DNA of 64,000 bases from JBMOUD01 sp049319665 (GTDB taxonomy: Bacteria > Pseudomonadota > Gammaproteobacteria > Enterobacterales > Enterobacteriaceae). Position numbers and translations under genes: made by a program. The DNA lies in the NCBI RefSeq assembly GCF_049319665.1, contig NZ_JBMOUD010000005.1:124001-188000 (forward strand). The letters run 5' to 3'. Below the pieces are notes generated by a model. It was not told where the DNA came from. It did no database searches and saw only the letters and a program-made list of their open reading frames with translations. Positions 38,733 through 48,500 of this stretch are shown in pieces. Within the stretch, counting starts at the first letter, position 1. Each line of letters starts with the position of its first letter.

Positions 38733-39029
38733 TCAGCCGCAATAAACCTGGCTAATCACGCCTTGCTGGTCAGAAACAATATTCAAACGTTCAGCGTTGA
38801 AATCCATCGTTACCCCGGTATTCGGTACAATATGGCGCATGGGTTTGGCAAAACGCATACCATCTAATATCGATGCAGGTTTGCCGACTAGATAATGGAA
38901 AGAAGCGGCCTGACACATATCCGGCGGCTGTGAATTATCGATATTTTTCACGCTATCAGCGTGATTTTGACAGCCAGCGAGTGATAAGAAAGCCAGAGAG
39001 GTAAGGAGAATAATTTTCTTATTGATCAT
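38733..39029 (-). CDS. Lipoprotein with I78-type peptidase inhibitor domain
   Basis: A 98-residue predicted lipoprotein with signal sequence MINKKIILLTSLAFLSLAGC and lipobox LAGC. The mature part has the inhibitor I78 pattern: MCQAASFHYLVGKPASIL, MRFAKPMRHIVPNTGVTMDF, AERLNIVSD and a C-terminal VYCG whose cysteine probably pairs with the one in DMCQA. The I78 family includes serine protease inhibitors; periplasmic protection is plausible but unproven. A GTG 12 bp upstream is an alternative start. It is convergent with leuD and absent from this position in E. coli. Confidence 0.8.
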   Translation of the reverse strand: MINKKIILLTSLAFLSLAGCQNHADSVKNIDNSQPPDMCQAASFHYLVGKPASILDGMRFAKPMRHIVPNTGVTMDFNAERLNIVSDQQGVISQVYCG

Positions 39030-39370
39030 AGAAATACTCACGCTTCAAATGGAAAAAGATGACATTGTGACATAGTCATATGCATTGTTGTCGCGTAATA
39101 GAATAGCAGCCAAACTTAAAGTATGACCGCGATAGCATCGATACTTCCTGTCTGAGGTGTGATGTAAAAAGAGTAAACAGACATGGATCTGGGTAAGAAA
39201 AGACACCATCGCCATGATATTATTCCCTCTCATAGGGTAATTTTTTACTTTCTCCCCTGCCTCGTTTAATCCTATGCACTAAGCAGTTTTTTACATCCCA
39301 ACGCTCTCTGTTCAGTAAACACTCTCCGTGATAGAACTAGTTTATATAAAACAGTTGCTGAGAGAGACCG
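39030..39370. other. Divergent intergenic region, I78 lipoprotein / nucleoside hydrolase
   Basis: About 340 bp. It should hold divergent promoters. A TATATAAAA-like -10 region lies about 25 bp before the hydrolase start, but no good -35 is visible. A 62-codon minus-strand frame exists (39045-39233), which I do not consider a gene. Confidence 0.4.
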
Positions 39371-40291
39371 ATGAGAAAAATCATCATAGATACAGATATT
39401 GGTGTGGATGATGCATTTGCCATCGCGTACGCAGCAAAGCATTTTGACCTGCTCGGTTTGACTACCATTTTTGGTAATGTTCAGGTCGGACAGGCTGTGA
39501 AGAATGCTAAATTCTTCAGCCAGAAAATGCATATCGATGTGCCCATTTTCCGCGGCTGCTCCCGTCCACTGGCATTACCCCCCGATCACCCCAATGTCGC
39601 AGTACATGGCGCAGATGGCTTGGGAGATGCATACGATAACCCTTGTGACGACCACGCGGGCGATGCTATCCGATTTATCATCGACACAGTAAAAGCCTTT
39701 CCCGGCGAGGTGACACTTGTCGCTATCGGCCCGCTGACCAACCTTGCTACGGCCATTAACCTAGCGCCGGAAATTATCCCATTAGTCAATGGCGTGGTGA
39801 TTATGGGAGGTGCGTTCGGCACCGATGGCAATAGTGGTAACGTAACGCCTCATTGCGAATTCAATATATGGAAAGATCCACACGCTGCTGATCAAGTGCT
39901 GACAGCCAACTGGTCTGTCACCTTATTGCCATTAGATGTCACTCATAAAGTATTACTGCTCGGCGATGAAGTTCGTCAAATCAACCAACAAGTGTTGAGC
40001 GACATCTCGCGTAATTATATGAATTACAGCCTAAAGCGTGAAGGCTTTGAAGGCATGGCGCTGCATGACACATTAACGATTTCTTGGCTGATTAATCCGC
40101 AGTGGTATACCACCGTAGAATCACCGGTACGGGTGGTGACTGAAGGTATTACTCGCGGCCAGACACTTTATCGCCAAACACATCTGGGTTCTCGTTTTAA
40201 TCCTTTTGATGGATTAAAAGCGCAGCGCCTGTGCATAGGCGTAGATTCTGAAGCAGTGAAAGCTCACTTTATTCAATCTATGTCGGCATAG
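39371..40291 (+). CDS. Inosine-uridine-type nucleoside hydrolase
   Basis: A 306-residue enzyme of the nucleoside N-ribohydrolase family that cleaves nucleosides to free base and ribose. The calcium/ribose-binding signature DTDIGVDDA is at residues 7-15, with NVQVGQAVKNA, LVAIGPLTNLA and GGAFGTDGN(S)GNVTPHCEFN further on. It is family-like in length and begins after an AGAGAGACCG site. Substrate preference cannot be read from sequence; it is related to RihA/B/C. It precedes a nucleoside transporter, which suggests a salvage pair. Confidence 0.88.
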   Translation: MRKIIIDTDIGVDDAFAIAYAAKHFDLLGLTTIFGNVQVGQAVKNAKFFSQKMHIDVPIFRGCSRPLALPPDHPNVAVHGADGLGDAYDNPCDDHAGDAIRFIIDTVKAFPGEVTLVAIGPLTNLATAINLAPEIIPLVNGVVIMGGAFGTDGNSGNVTPHCEFNIWKDPHAADQVLTANWSVTLLPLDVTHKVLLLGDEVRQINQQVLSDISRNYMNYSLKREGFEGMALHDTLTISWLINPQWYTTVESPVRVVTEGITRGQTLYRQTHLGSRFNPFDGLKAQRLCIGVDSEAVKAHFIQSMSA

Positions 40292-40329
40292 CCTCCGACA
40301 ATATACCAGCACCCAATACAGGATTATTT

Positions 40330-40355
40330 TTATACGGTTAACCATAACCGTATAA
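40330..40355. repeat. 11-bp perfect inverted repeat before the transporter gene
   Basis: TTATACGGTTA (40330-40340), loop ACCA, TAACCGTATAA (40345-40355). It lies between the nucleoside hydrolase and the NupC-type gene, 63 bp before the latter's ATG. It has no downstream T tract on the plus strand and is symmetric enough to be an operator; otherwise it is an mRNA hairpin that separates the expression of the two genes. Confidence 0.6.
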
Positions 40356-40417
40356 AAGCTTACTGTTGCTATAAAAATAAAATAATAAATTAACATTCGA
40401 CACCAGAGGAGTACCGC

Positions 40418-41604
40418 ATGAAGTATCTCATCGCTATTTTAGGAATTATTGCCTTTCTTTTATTGGCATGGGCCGTAAGTTTCGACAGGCAAGCTATTAA
40501 AAAAAGGCCATCCCATTGCTAACTTGTTTGATTATTCAAGTTTTACTGGCCGCATTTTTAATTAACACTTCTCTTGGTGTATCTATTATCAGTTCGATCG
40601 TATTTGTCTTCACCCAAATAATGACCAGCGCCTCAGTTGGCATAGATTTTGTGTTTGGTGGACTACTCAACAAAGGCGAATGGAGCTTCTTGCTGAGCGC
40701 ATTAATGCCCGTTGTTTTTATCTGTGCACTCATCGGTATTTTAAAATACTTTAAAATCATCCAGTATGCGATGGCAGGCCTTGGCTCGGTACTCAACTAT
40801 GTCACGCGGGTTGGCAAGATGGAGTCTTTTAGCATCCTGTGTTCTACCTCGCTAGGCATGGCCGCACCTTTTATTACTGTTCGGGAATACTTCGACAGCC
40901 TGAACCGCAAACAAGTTTATGCTTTAGCGGCTGCATCGATCTCCTCAATCGATTTGAGCATTTTGGCTTCTTATATGAAGATCATTAATCCAACTTATGT
41001 TGTGTTGGCATTATTCCTCAATGTATTTAGCTTCTTTATTATCTTAACGCTTATTGCTCCAGCAAATGAAGATACTGCACCTAATTTCGATATTATGCAC
41101 ACTGAAGAAGGCATTGGATTTTTTGAAACACTGACAGAGCATATTTGGGATGATTTTAAAATTGTTGGTGCTTGCGTAGCAATGTTAATTGCCTTTATTG
41201 CATTAATTGATTTATTCAATGTTATTTTCAATGGAATATTTGGCGTCTCTTTCCAGAATATCCTTGGCTATGTTTTCTCTCCATTAGCATTCCTGATGGG
41301 GATTCCATGGCATGACTGTGTTAAAGTCGGCGGTATTATTGCGACCAAGCTGATAGCAAATGAATTCGTCGCGATGATGAGTCTGAAAGATATAACCGCA
41401 CAGTTATCCCCAAGAAGCCTGGCAATTACCTCGGTATTTCTGATTTCATTCGCTAATTTCGGCTCTATTGGCATCATTGTTGGTATCGTCAAAGGGCTGA
41501 GCCAGGCGCAAGCGAAAGTAGTGGCAGGATTTAGCCTGCGTTTGATTTACGGTGCGTCATTGGTCAGTTTACTAACGGCAACTGTCACCAGTTTGGTGCT
41601 GTAA
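40418..41604 (+). pseudogene. NupC-type nucleoside transporter with a -1 frameshift
   Basis: Two overlapping frames together encode a concentrative nucleoside transporter of about 395 residues. The first frame starts at the ATG at 40418 (GAGGAG site at 40407-40412), gives MKYLIAILGIIAFLLLAWAV and ends at a stop at about 40520. The main body, about 362 residues, is in the frame one base earlier from about 40504 to 41604 and contains FVFGGLL, MAAPFITVREYF, TKLIANEFVAMM and FANFGSIGIIVG, as in NupC. The frames meet at a run of seven A (40499-40505). An eighth A would restore a continuous protein. Without it only the long second frame with no good ribosome binding site is left. Confidence 0.8.
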
Positions 41605-41615
41605 GCGATAACAAC

Positions 41616-41638
41616 AGAGGAGGCATGATGCCTCCTCT
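41616..41638. terminator. Hairpin after the transporter gene
   Basis: A perfect 10-bp stem AGAGGAGGCA / TGCCTCCTCT with a TGA loop, 12 bp after the transporter stop. It lacks a T tract. It lies between two convergent genes, so it may act on both transcripts. Confidence 0.55.
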
Positions 41639-41671
41639 AATGAATAAAACCTGATGAGTGATGTAGCGCTT

Positions 41672-41893
41672 TTATTTCGTTAACGCAACAATGCCCATAG
41701 TTACCGCGGCAACGGCGGCAGCACCACCAGCTATCGCACCTGCAGTTTCCCAGTTATCCTGCGTTGTGCCTTTCATGCAGGTATTCGTATGCACTAAACG
41801 GCCTTGATCATCGTAGACCGGCACGCATGGCGAGTTAGTTGCACACCCAGCAAGTAGAGTAGTTAAAAGCCCAGCGATAATTAATTTGCTCAT
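41672..41893 (-). CDS. Small lipoprotein of unknown function
   Basis: A 73-residue predicted lipoprotein with signal MSKLIIAGLLTTLLAGC and lipobox LAGC at C17. The mature part has two further cysteines (SPCVPV, NTCMKG) and ends with a Gly/Ala-rich hydrophobic helix (GAIAGGAAAVAAVTMGIVALTK), which could be a membrane anchor or glycine zipper. I do not recognise a family with certainty. It resembles short envelope lipoproteins of Enterobacterales. Confidence 0.75.
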   Translation of the reverse strand: MSKLIIAGLLTTLLAGCATNSPCVPVYDDQGRLVHTNTCMKGTTQDNWETAGAIAGGAAAVAAVTMGIVALTK

Positions 41894-42033
41894 GGTATTA
41901 CCTTTATGGTTTCACCCTCTGCAATGGCAGTTTGAGTGATTATCGTTCGATTTTATCATCAAAAAATCGAGCCCATTAATGGTGAATATTTACAAATTAT
42001 GTTTGATGTAAAGATACGAGAAAAACGGTGAAG

Positions 42034-42957
42034 TTACTTATGGTTGCGTTGCAACCACTGCTCAACATTGGTCAGTGGGATATTGTGCTGCACATTAAAG
42101 CTCTGTTCCATAGGCCATGAAACACCTTTCCCTTTCGCAAAAGCAACGCGGTATTTCGCCACAATGTCCTCTGGAGAATTAGCCAGATCCTGACTTAATT
42201 TAGCCAGGCTCCATGCAATACGCTTCACCTTTTTCCCCAGTACCTTGTCTAATAAATCCGCCAGTTGTTGATAAGTAATGGTCTCACCAGCGGTATAAAC
42301 CACCTGATTCACCAACCGTGGCTGAACAAGTAAAATTTCCCGGGTGAGCACACCAATATCATCAGGCGTTGTCAGTGTCACCGCATTATCCCAAGCGCCT
42401 AATGCGTTAACGCTGTTATCGGAAAAGTTGACGATGCCAAAGGCCGGATCAAACAGATAGCTGGTAAACATCCCGGTGGATACAATCACCCATTCAGTTG
42501 AATTTTGCCCACGCAACATAGCGCGTACATCGAGTTGTTCGTCCCACGTTGTTTGGCCGCTGCCTTTTCCCACCAGGTCGTAGTCCACACCAAATTGCCA
42601 AGGGACATAGCGCTTAACTCTAGCTTCCAATACGGCTTGCGTAATTTTGATCTGCGTTCCGCTCCCTGCAATAAAACCAGTACAACAGATCACCGTATCA
42701 AACGGTGCAAAACAGTTAGCCAATGTACCAATCGATTCATCTACCAAATCGCCCGCGACCAGGCCAATACCCAAATCACGTATCTGCTGAATATGGGCGA
42801 CTTTTTCCGGATTTGAACTCTCAATCGTCGATGAGCGTAATAATACGGATACCCTTGTCCCAGTCGTATTGGCCAGGCTGCGTAACATGGCCATACCAAG
42901 CTCTCCCGCGCCAAGTACCAGAATAGAATGAAGATTGTTTTTAGCGTTGACGTTCAT
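42034..42957 (-). CDS. NmrA/isoflavone reductase-like NAD(P)-binding protein
   Basis: A 307-residue short-chain-dehydrogenase-like protein of the NmrA/atypical SDR group. It has the N-terminal Rossmann motif SILVLGAGELGMAML, a segment VLEARVKRYVPWQFGVDY typical of isoflavone-reductase relatives and a C-terminal substrate domain. The ATG at 42957 follows AGGAG; a longer N-terminal extension is not supported. The cognate substrate is unknown. It is divergent from a HxlR regulator, 66 bp away, which probably controls it. Confidence 0.85.
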   Translation of the reverse strand: MNVNAKNNLHSILVLGAGELGMAMLRSLANTTGTRVSVLLRSSTIESSNPEKVAHIQQIRDLGIGLVAGDLVDESIGTLANCFAPFDTVICCTGFIAGSGTQIKITQAVLEARVKRYVPWQFGVDYDLVGKGSGQTTWDEQLDVRAMLRGQNSTEWVIVSTGMFTSYLFDPAFGIVNFSDNSVNALGAWDNAVTLTTPDDIGVLTREILLVQPRLVNQVVYTAGETITYQQLADLLDKVLGKKVKRIAWSLAKLSQDLANSPEDIVAKYRVAFAKGKGVSWPMEQSFNVQHNIPLTNVEQWLQRNHK

Positions 42958-43023
42958 GGGCTTCTCCTGTGTAGTTGCCGATAGCGTTACATCTCTAAAA
43001 ACTAAGAACAAGAAGGCACACCG

Positions 43024-43458
43024 ATGATACCGGGGAGTAAAATGGACCGAAAAAGTTTGATCGCCAGCTCGCAGGCCGCGTGCGACGCGCTCAGCGCCGA
43101 TGATGATGGTTTGAAACGAGAAGTGCTATCGCACGCAGGGAACCGCTGGTCATTAGGCATTGTTTACGCACTCGGCGTCAGCGGTAGATTACGTCATGCA
43201 GAAATTGGCAGAAGGATGGAAGGCGTCACACAACGTATGCTGACCCGTACTTTACGCCAGTTGGAACGAGATGGCCTGATTCTTCGTTATGACTACCAAG
43301 AGAAAGCTCCGCGCGTCGAATATGAACTCTCGGAGGTTGGTTTCGGGCTGTTGGAGCAGATGATCCCGCTATGGGGCTGGGTTATCGACAATGCGAATGA
43401 ATTTCGTCAGGCGCGAACGGCTTTTGACAAAATCAATCCACAGCAACGCGTTGAGTAG
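43024..43458 (+). CDS. HxlR-family transcriptional regulator
   Basis: A 144-residue winged-helix regulator of the HxlR/DUF24 family: GNRWSLGIVYALGVSGRLRHAEIGRRMEGVTQRMLTRTLRQLERDGLI is the DNA-binding core and ELSEVGFGLL the wing. The second in-frame ATG at 43042 has a stronger site (GGGGAG) and may be the real start. HxlR proteins often sense electrophiles or redox stress through an N-terminal cysteine; C19-type AACDAL is present here. It sits divergent from the NmrA-like gene, suggesting a self-contained inducible unit. Confidence 0.88.
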   Translation: MIPGSKMDRKSLIASSQAACDALSADDDGLKREVLSHAGNRWSLGIVYALGVSGRLRHAEIGRRMEGVTQRMLTRTLRQLERDGLILRYDYQEKAPRVEYELSEVGFGLLEQMIPLWGWVIDNANEFRQARTAFDKINPQQRVE

Positions 43459-43596
43459 TAACAACTATTATGCTAATTGCTGTCGCTAAATAACACGCCC
43501 GGCTAAAACGGCCAGGCATTGCTATAACGCGACAAGGTATGACGATATGCAGAGCAGCAATATTCACTGTTCATCAATACAAATCAGTCATCAGTA

Positions 43597-43950
43597 TTAG
43601 CTATGCGCCGCACATTCCGTTTGACGATGTAAAGCCTTACGCCAATCTCCCGGTGTCTGACCAAACTGACGCTTGAAACTGCGGTTAAAAGATTGCTTTG
43701 ACTCATAGCCTAATGCAATCGCCACATTGGCAATCGGCTCACCGCTGTTAACCAATCTTTGCGCAGAAATATTCAGCTTTTTGGCGCGGATATATTCACC
43801 AAGCGTTGAGCCAGTATGTTGTTTAAACATCCTTTGCAGATACCATTTTGAGTAGCCAGCTCGTTCGGCAACCGTATTAATGTCTAGTCGCCCTTCCAGA
43901 TTTTTATCAATCCAGCTAGTTAAATCATGAATAAAATCAGTCGTGTTCAT
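43597..43950 (-). CDS. sdeR: AraC/XylS-family activator (SdeR, MarA/SoxS-like)
   Basis: A 117-residue protein consisting only of the two helix-turn-helix motifs of the MarA/SoxS/Rob group: INTVAERAGYSKWYLQRMF and IANVAIALGYESKQSFNRSFKRQFGQTPGDWR. It has no ligand domain, so activity should follow its expression level. The ATG at 43950 is preceded by GAAAGAG and fits the family. It is divergent from the RND pump genes, the same arrangement as sdeR-sdeAB of Serratia marcescens. The gene name rests on that context and similarity. Confidence 0.85.
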   Translation of the reverse strand: MNTTDFIHDLTSWIDKNLEGRLDINTVAERAGYSKWYLQRMFKQHTGSTLGEYIRAKKLNISAQRLVNSGEPIANVAIALGYESKQSFNRSFKRQFGQTPGDWRKALHRQTECAAHS

Positions 43951-44330
43951 GCTCTTTCTCCCGTTTAGGGACGCCAGTGTATGTCCCGCTCTTTTTTTAG
44001 ACTGCGGTGATCTGAAGATAAATGCAAGTATTATTGTTGCATTAAATTTAGCAATCTGTAGAGTCATCGTCCTCGCCAGAACGTCGTAACGAAAAAGAGC
44101 ACTTAAAGTGTAACAATAATTCTTGCACTTTATTACACGCCTCCCTACAATCCCTCGCAGTTAATGTATCAACAATTGATACTTTAATCTTATTGACCTT
44201 CATTTCTCGCTGCAAAGTTGCATCTCTGAAAGATGCAAATCGGACCAAGCCCATTCAGGAAAAGGACATCACTCGGATAACAGGGCCGAGTGGATTACCT
44301 GACTGCGCATACTCATTGGAAATAAAAATA
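43951..44330. other. sdeR-sdeA divergent control region
   Basis: About 380 bp. It contains TTGCAC- and GCAC-containing stretches near 44086-44145 (for example GAGCACTTAAAGTGTAAC) that partly resemble MarA/SoxS boxes, each with two or three mismatches to AYnGCACnnWnnRYYAAAY. A small perfect dyad CACTTAAAGTG occurs in the same place. The promoters of both genes are not clear by eye. Confidence 0.35.
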
Positions 44331-45542
44331 ATGCTAAGCCTGCAACGTTACCTGCTTAATCAGAACCGTCGTGTTCCTGGAACGCGCATTGCACTGCAAT
44401 TTTCTGCCGTGGCGCTGTTTGTTACCTTGCTCAGTGGTTGCGACAACAGCGTGGCGCAAAATGCCCCACCTCCGCCCCCTGCGGTGAGCGTCGCTGACGT
44501 GATAATTAAGCCTATTAGCCAATGGGATAACTTTAATGGCCGCATAGAAGCGGTACAGAGCGTGCAGCTGCGACCACGGGTTTCAGGTTATATCGATAAA
44601 GTGAATTACACCGAAGGCCAGGAAGTGAAGAAAGGTCAGGTGCTGTTTACCATTGATGACCGTACCTATCGCGCTGCGCTTGAGCAGGCACAAGCTGAGC
44701 TAGCGCGCGCTCGTAACCAGGCGAATCTGACCCACAGCGAGTCTGGACGTACCGAGAAACTGATTGGTACACAAGCGGTATCAACCGAAGTATGGGAACA
44801 GCGTAAAGCTGCCGCAGCACAGGCACAATCCGATGTATTGGCAGCACAGGCTCAGTTGGATGTTGCCCAGTTAAATCTGGATTTTACCCGTGTAACCGCC
44901 CCAATTGACGGTCGCGCCAGCCGTGCACTGATCACCGCCGGTAATCTGGTGACCGCCGGTGACAGCGCCAGCGTATTAACCACGCTGGTATCGCTGAACA
45001 CCGTTTACGTCTACTTCGATGTTGATGAAGAAACCTTCTTACGTTATCAAGCTCAAGCTCGTAATGGGCAACCCGTTGCCACGCCGGGTAGCAAATTACC
45101 GGTACAAGTTGGGTTAGCTGGAGAAACAGGGTATCCGCACAGTGGTTATGTTGATTTTACCGACAACCAGTTAAACGCGGGCACCGGCACAATTCGCATG
45201 CGCGCCGTACTCGATAACAGCCAACGTCTGTTTACGCCGGGACTATTTGCCCGCGTCCAGATGCCAGGCAGCGCGCAGTTTGATGCCACGCTAATCAACG
45301 ACAAGGCTGTATTGACCGATCAGGATCGTAAATACGTTTATGTCGTAGATAAAGACGGTAAAGCCCAGCGCCGCGATGTTGAGTTAGGTCGACTGTATTC
45401 CGGTCTGCGCATTGTGAAAAAGGGCTTGGTCAGCGGAGACAAAGTGATTGTTGATGGCGTACAGAAAGTCTTTATGCCGGGTATGCCAGTTAGCGCGAAA
45501 CCCGTTGCTATGCTTGCTGCCGCTCCTGCTGCTTCCAACTAA
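44331..45542 (+). CDS. sdeA: RND efflux periplasmic adaptor (SdeA, AcrA/MexA family)
   Basis: A 403-residue membrane-fusion protein of a tripartite multidrug pump. The signal region ends in a lipobox LLSGC (C37), after an unusually polar N terminus (MLSLQRYLLNQNRRVPGTRIAL), followed by a proline-rich linker APPPPPAVSV. Next come the beta-barrel/lipoyl segment (RLRPRVSGYIDKVNYTEGQEVKKGQ type), an alpha-helical hairpin rich in AQA repeats (about 125-180) and a second barrel domain. No TolC-family outer membrane protein is encoded next to it. It is followed by sdeB after 24 bp. Confidence 0.9.
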   Translation: MLSLQRYLLNQNRRVPGTRIALQFSAVALFVTLLSGCDNSVAQNAPPPPPAVSVADVIIKPISQWDNFNGRIEAVQSVQLRPRVSGYIDKVNYTEGQEVKKGQVLFTIDDRTYRAALEQAQAELARARNQANLTHSESGRTEKLIGTQAVSTEVWEQRKAAAAQAQSDVLAAQAQLDVAQLNLDFTRVTAPIDGRASRALITAGNLVTAGDSASVLTTLVSLNTVYVYFDVDEETFLRYQAQARNGQPVATPGSKLPVQVGLAGETGYPHSGYVDFTDNQLNAGTGTIRMRAVLDNSQRLFTPGLFARVQMPGSAQFDATLINDKAVLTDQDRKYVYVVDKDGKAQRRDVELGRLYSGLRIVKKGLVSGDKVIVDGVQKVFMPGMPVSAKPVAMLAAAPAASN

Positions 45543-45566
45543 GTCATAACCAGAGAATCCTGAATC

Positions 45567-48500
45567 ATGGACTTTTCCCGCTTTTTCATCGACAGACCGA
45601 TTTTTGCGGCGGTGCTGTCGATACTGATTTTTGTTGGTGGTGCGATCTCCATCCCACTGCTGCCGATTAGCGAATACCCGAACGTGGTACCGCCGAGCGT
45701 GCAGGTGCGTGCTACCTATCCGGGCGCCAACCCGAAAGTGATCGCTGAAACCGTGGCTACGCCGCTGGAAGAGTCGATCAACGGCGTCGAAAACATGATG
45801 TACATGAAATCCGTTGCCGGTTCTGATGGCGTGCTGGTGCTGACCGTAACCTTCCGCCCGGGGACTGACCCGGATCAGGCACAGGTTCAGGTACAAAACC
45901 GCGTGTCTCAGGCGCAAGCAAGGCTGCCGGAGGACGTGGTTCGCCAAGGGATCACAACCCAGAAGCAGTCTCCGACGCTGACGCTGGTCGTTCATCTGGC
46001 TTCCCCTTCCGGCAAATACGATTCGCTGTATTTAAGTAACTACGCGACGTTGAAGGTAAAAGACGAGTTGGCTCGTCTGCCGGGCGTGGGTCAAGTACAG
46101 ATTTTCGGTGCTGGCGAGTACGCTATGCGCGTGTGGTTAGATCCGAATAAAGTCGCCGCTCGTGGGCTGACCGCCTCGGATGTGGTTGCCGCGATGCGCG
46201 AGCAGAACGTGCAGGTTTCTGCCGGTCAGCTCGGTGCCGAACCGATGCCAACCAAAAGTGACTATCTGCTGTCAATCAACGCACAAGGTCGCCTGAAAAA
46301 CGAAGAAGAGTTCGGCAATATCATTCTGAAAACCAGCGACGATGGTACCATTGTGCGTCTGCACGATGTGGCACGTATCGAAATGGGTTCAGGCAGTTAC
46401 GCGTTACGTTCACAACTTAACAATAAAGATGCGGTCGGGATTGGTATCTTCCAATCACCGGGTGCTAACGCCATTGATTTATCTGATGCCGTACGTGCCA
46501 AAATGACCGAGCTGGCAACCCGTTTCCCAGATGGCATGACCTGGCAAGCGCCGTATGACCCAACCGTATTCGTACGCGACTCCATAAGCGCGGTTATCCA
46601 TACGCTGCTAGAAGCCGTGTTACTGGTTGTACTGGTCGTTATTCTGTTCCTGCAAACCTGGCGCGCCTCGATTATCCCACTGCTGGCTGTGCCAGTATCG
46701 GTAATCGGTACCTTTAGCATCTTGTATTTGCTTGGTTTTTCACTCAACACGTTAAGTCTATTCGGGTTAGTGCTGGCGATAGGGATAGTGGTCGATGACG
46801 CCATCGTGGTGGTGGAAAACGTCGAGCGAAACATCGAGGAAGGACTGGCACCGCTAGCGGCGGCGCATCAGGCCATGCGTGAAGTTTCAGGGCCAATCAT
46901 CGCTATCGCGTTGGTACTGTGCGCCGTCTTCGTCCCGATGGCTTTCTTGTCCGGCGTAACCGGCCAGTTCTACAAACAATTTGCGGTAACTATCGCCATC
47001 TCCACGGTGATTTCAGCCATTAACTCACTGACGCTCTCCCCGGCGTTGGCGGCACTGTTGCTGAAACCACACGGCGCGAAAAAGGATATTCCGACTCGTA
47101 TTATCGATCGTTTATTCGGTTGGCTATTCCGTCCGTTCAACCGCTTCTTCAATAAAAGCTCCGAACGCTATCAGAATGCGGTATCTCGTGCGCTGAGTCG
47201 TCGTGGTGCGGTATTTGTGGTCTATATCCTGCTGTTATGTGGCGCAGGCTTTATGTTCAACAAAGTACCGGGCGGCTTTATTCCCACTCAGGATAAACTG
47301 TACCTGATTGGCGGCGTGAAGATGCCGGAAGGCGCATCGCTGGAACGTACCGATGCGGTGATCCGAAAAATGAGCGCCATTGGTCTTAGCGTTGATGGTG
47401 TCAGTGATGCCGTTGCCTTCCCAGGCTTGAATGCGTTGCAGTTTACCAATACGCCAAATACCGGTACGGTGTTCTTTACTCTGAAACCTCTGAGCGAACG
47501 GACCCGCAGCGCGGTGGCGATCAACGCCGAAATCAACGCCAAGATCTCGCAAATTCAAGAAGGTTTCGCCTTCTCGATTATGCCACCGCCAATACTGGGG
47601 TTAGGTCAGGGTTCAGGGTATTCGCTGTATATTCAGGACCGGGCTGGTTTAGGTTATGGTGCATTGCAGACGGCAATAAACACCATGTCAGGCGCCATCA
47701 TGCAAACGCCGGGAATGGGCTTCCCGATCTCCTCTTATCAGGCCAACGTTCCACAGCTTGATGCGCAGATCGACCGCGATAAAGCCAAGGCGCAGGGCGT
47801 TTCGCTTGATGAGTTGTTCGGTACGTTGCAAACCTATCTCGGTTCAACCTACGTCAATGACTTCAACCGTTATGGCCGTACCTGGAAAGTCATTGCCCAA
47901 GCCGATGGCCCTTACCGCCAAAGCGTAGAGGACATTGCTAACCTGCGTACTCGCAACGATAAAGGCGAAATGGTGCCAATCGGCAGTATGGTTAACATTA
48001 CCACGACGTATGGACCAGACCCGGTGCTGCGTTACAACGGCTATCCGGCAGCTGATTTAATTGGTGATGCCGATCCTCGCGTGCTTTCATCTGCACAGGC
48101 AATGAGCGAAGTTAGCGCGCTGGCACAGAAAGTTCTGCCAAACGGTATGAACATTCAATGGACTGACTTGAGTTATCAGCAATCCACTCAAGGGCATGCG
48201 TCATTGATCGTCTTCCCGGTGGCTATCTTGTTAGCCTTCCTGGTACTGGCTGCCTTGTATGAGAGTTGGACGCTGCCGCTAGCGGTTATCTTGATTGTCC
48301 CGATGACCATGCTCTCCGCTCTGTTCGGCGTGTGGCTAACCGGTGGCGACAATAACGTCTTCGTGCAGGTTGGATTAGTCGTATTAATGGGGCTAGCTTG
48401 TAAGAATGCCATCTTGATCGTCGAATTTGCTCGCGAGTTGGAAATGCAAGGTCGCGGCATTGTTGAAGCCGCATTGGAAGCTTGTCGCCTGCGTCTGCGT

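Noticed and set aside
39045..39233. A 62-codon minus-strand frame upstream of the nucleoside hydrolase
   Set aside because: No family resemblance; it occupies a promoter region and has odd His/Cys-rich composition.
40499..40507. Reading the seven-A tract as a classic dnaX-type slippery heptamer
   Set aside because: The zero-frame phasing is ATT-AAA-AAA-AGG, so it is not the canonical A-AAA-AAG arrangement and no stimulatory hairpin is visible directly downstream. Slippage remains only a possibility.
44048..44254. A 68-codon minus-strand frame in the sdeR-sdeA control region
   Set aside because: No similarity to known proteins and no plausible start; the region is regulatory.
45384..45995. 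A 203-codon minus-strand frame antisense to sdeA and sdeB
   Set aside because: Mirror frame of strong coding sequence on the other strand; translation is His/Arg-rich and shows no domain.
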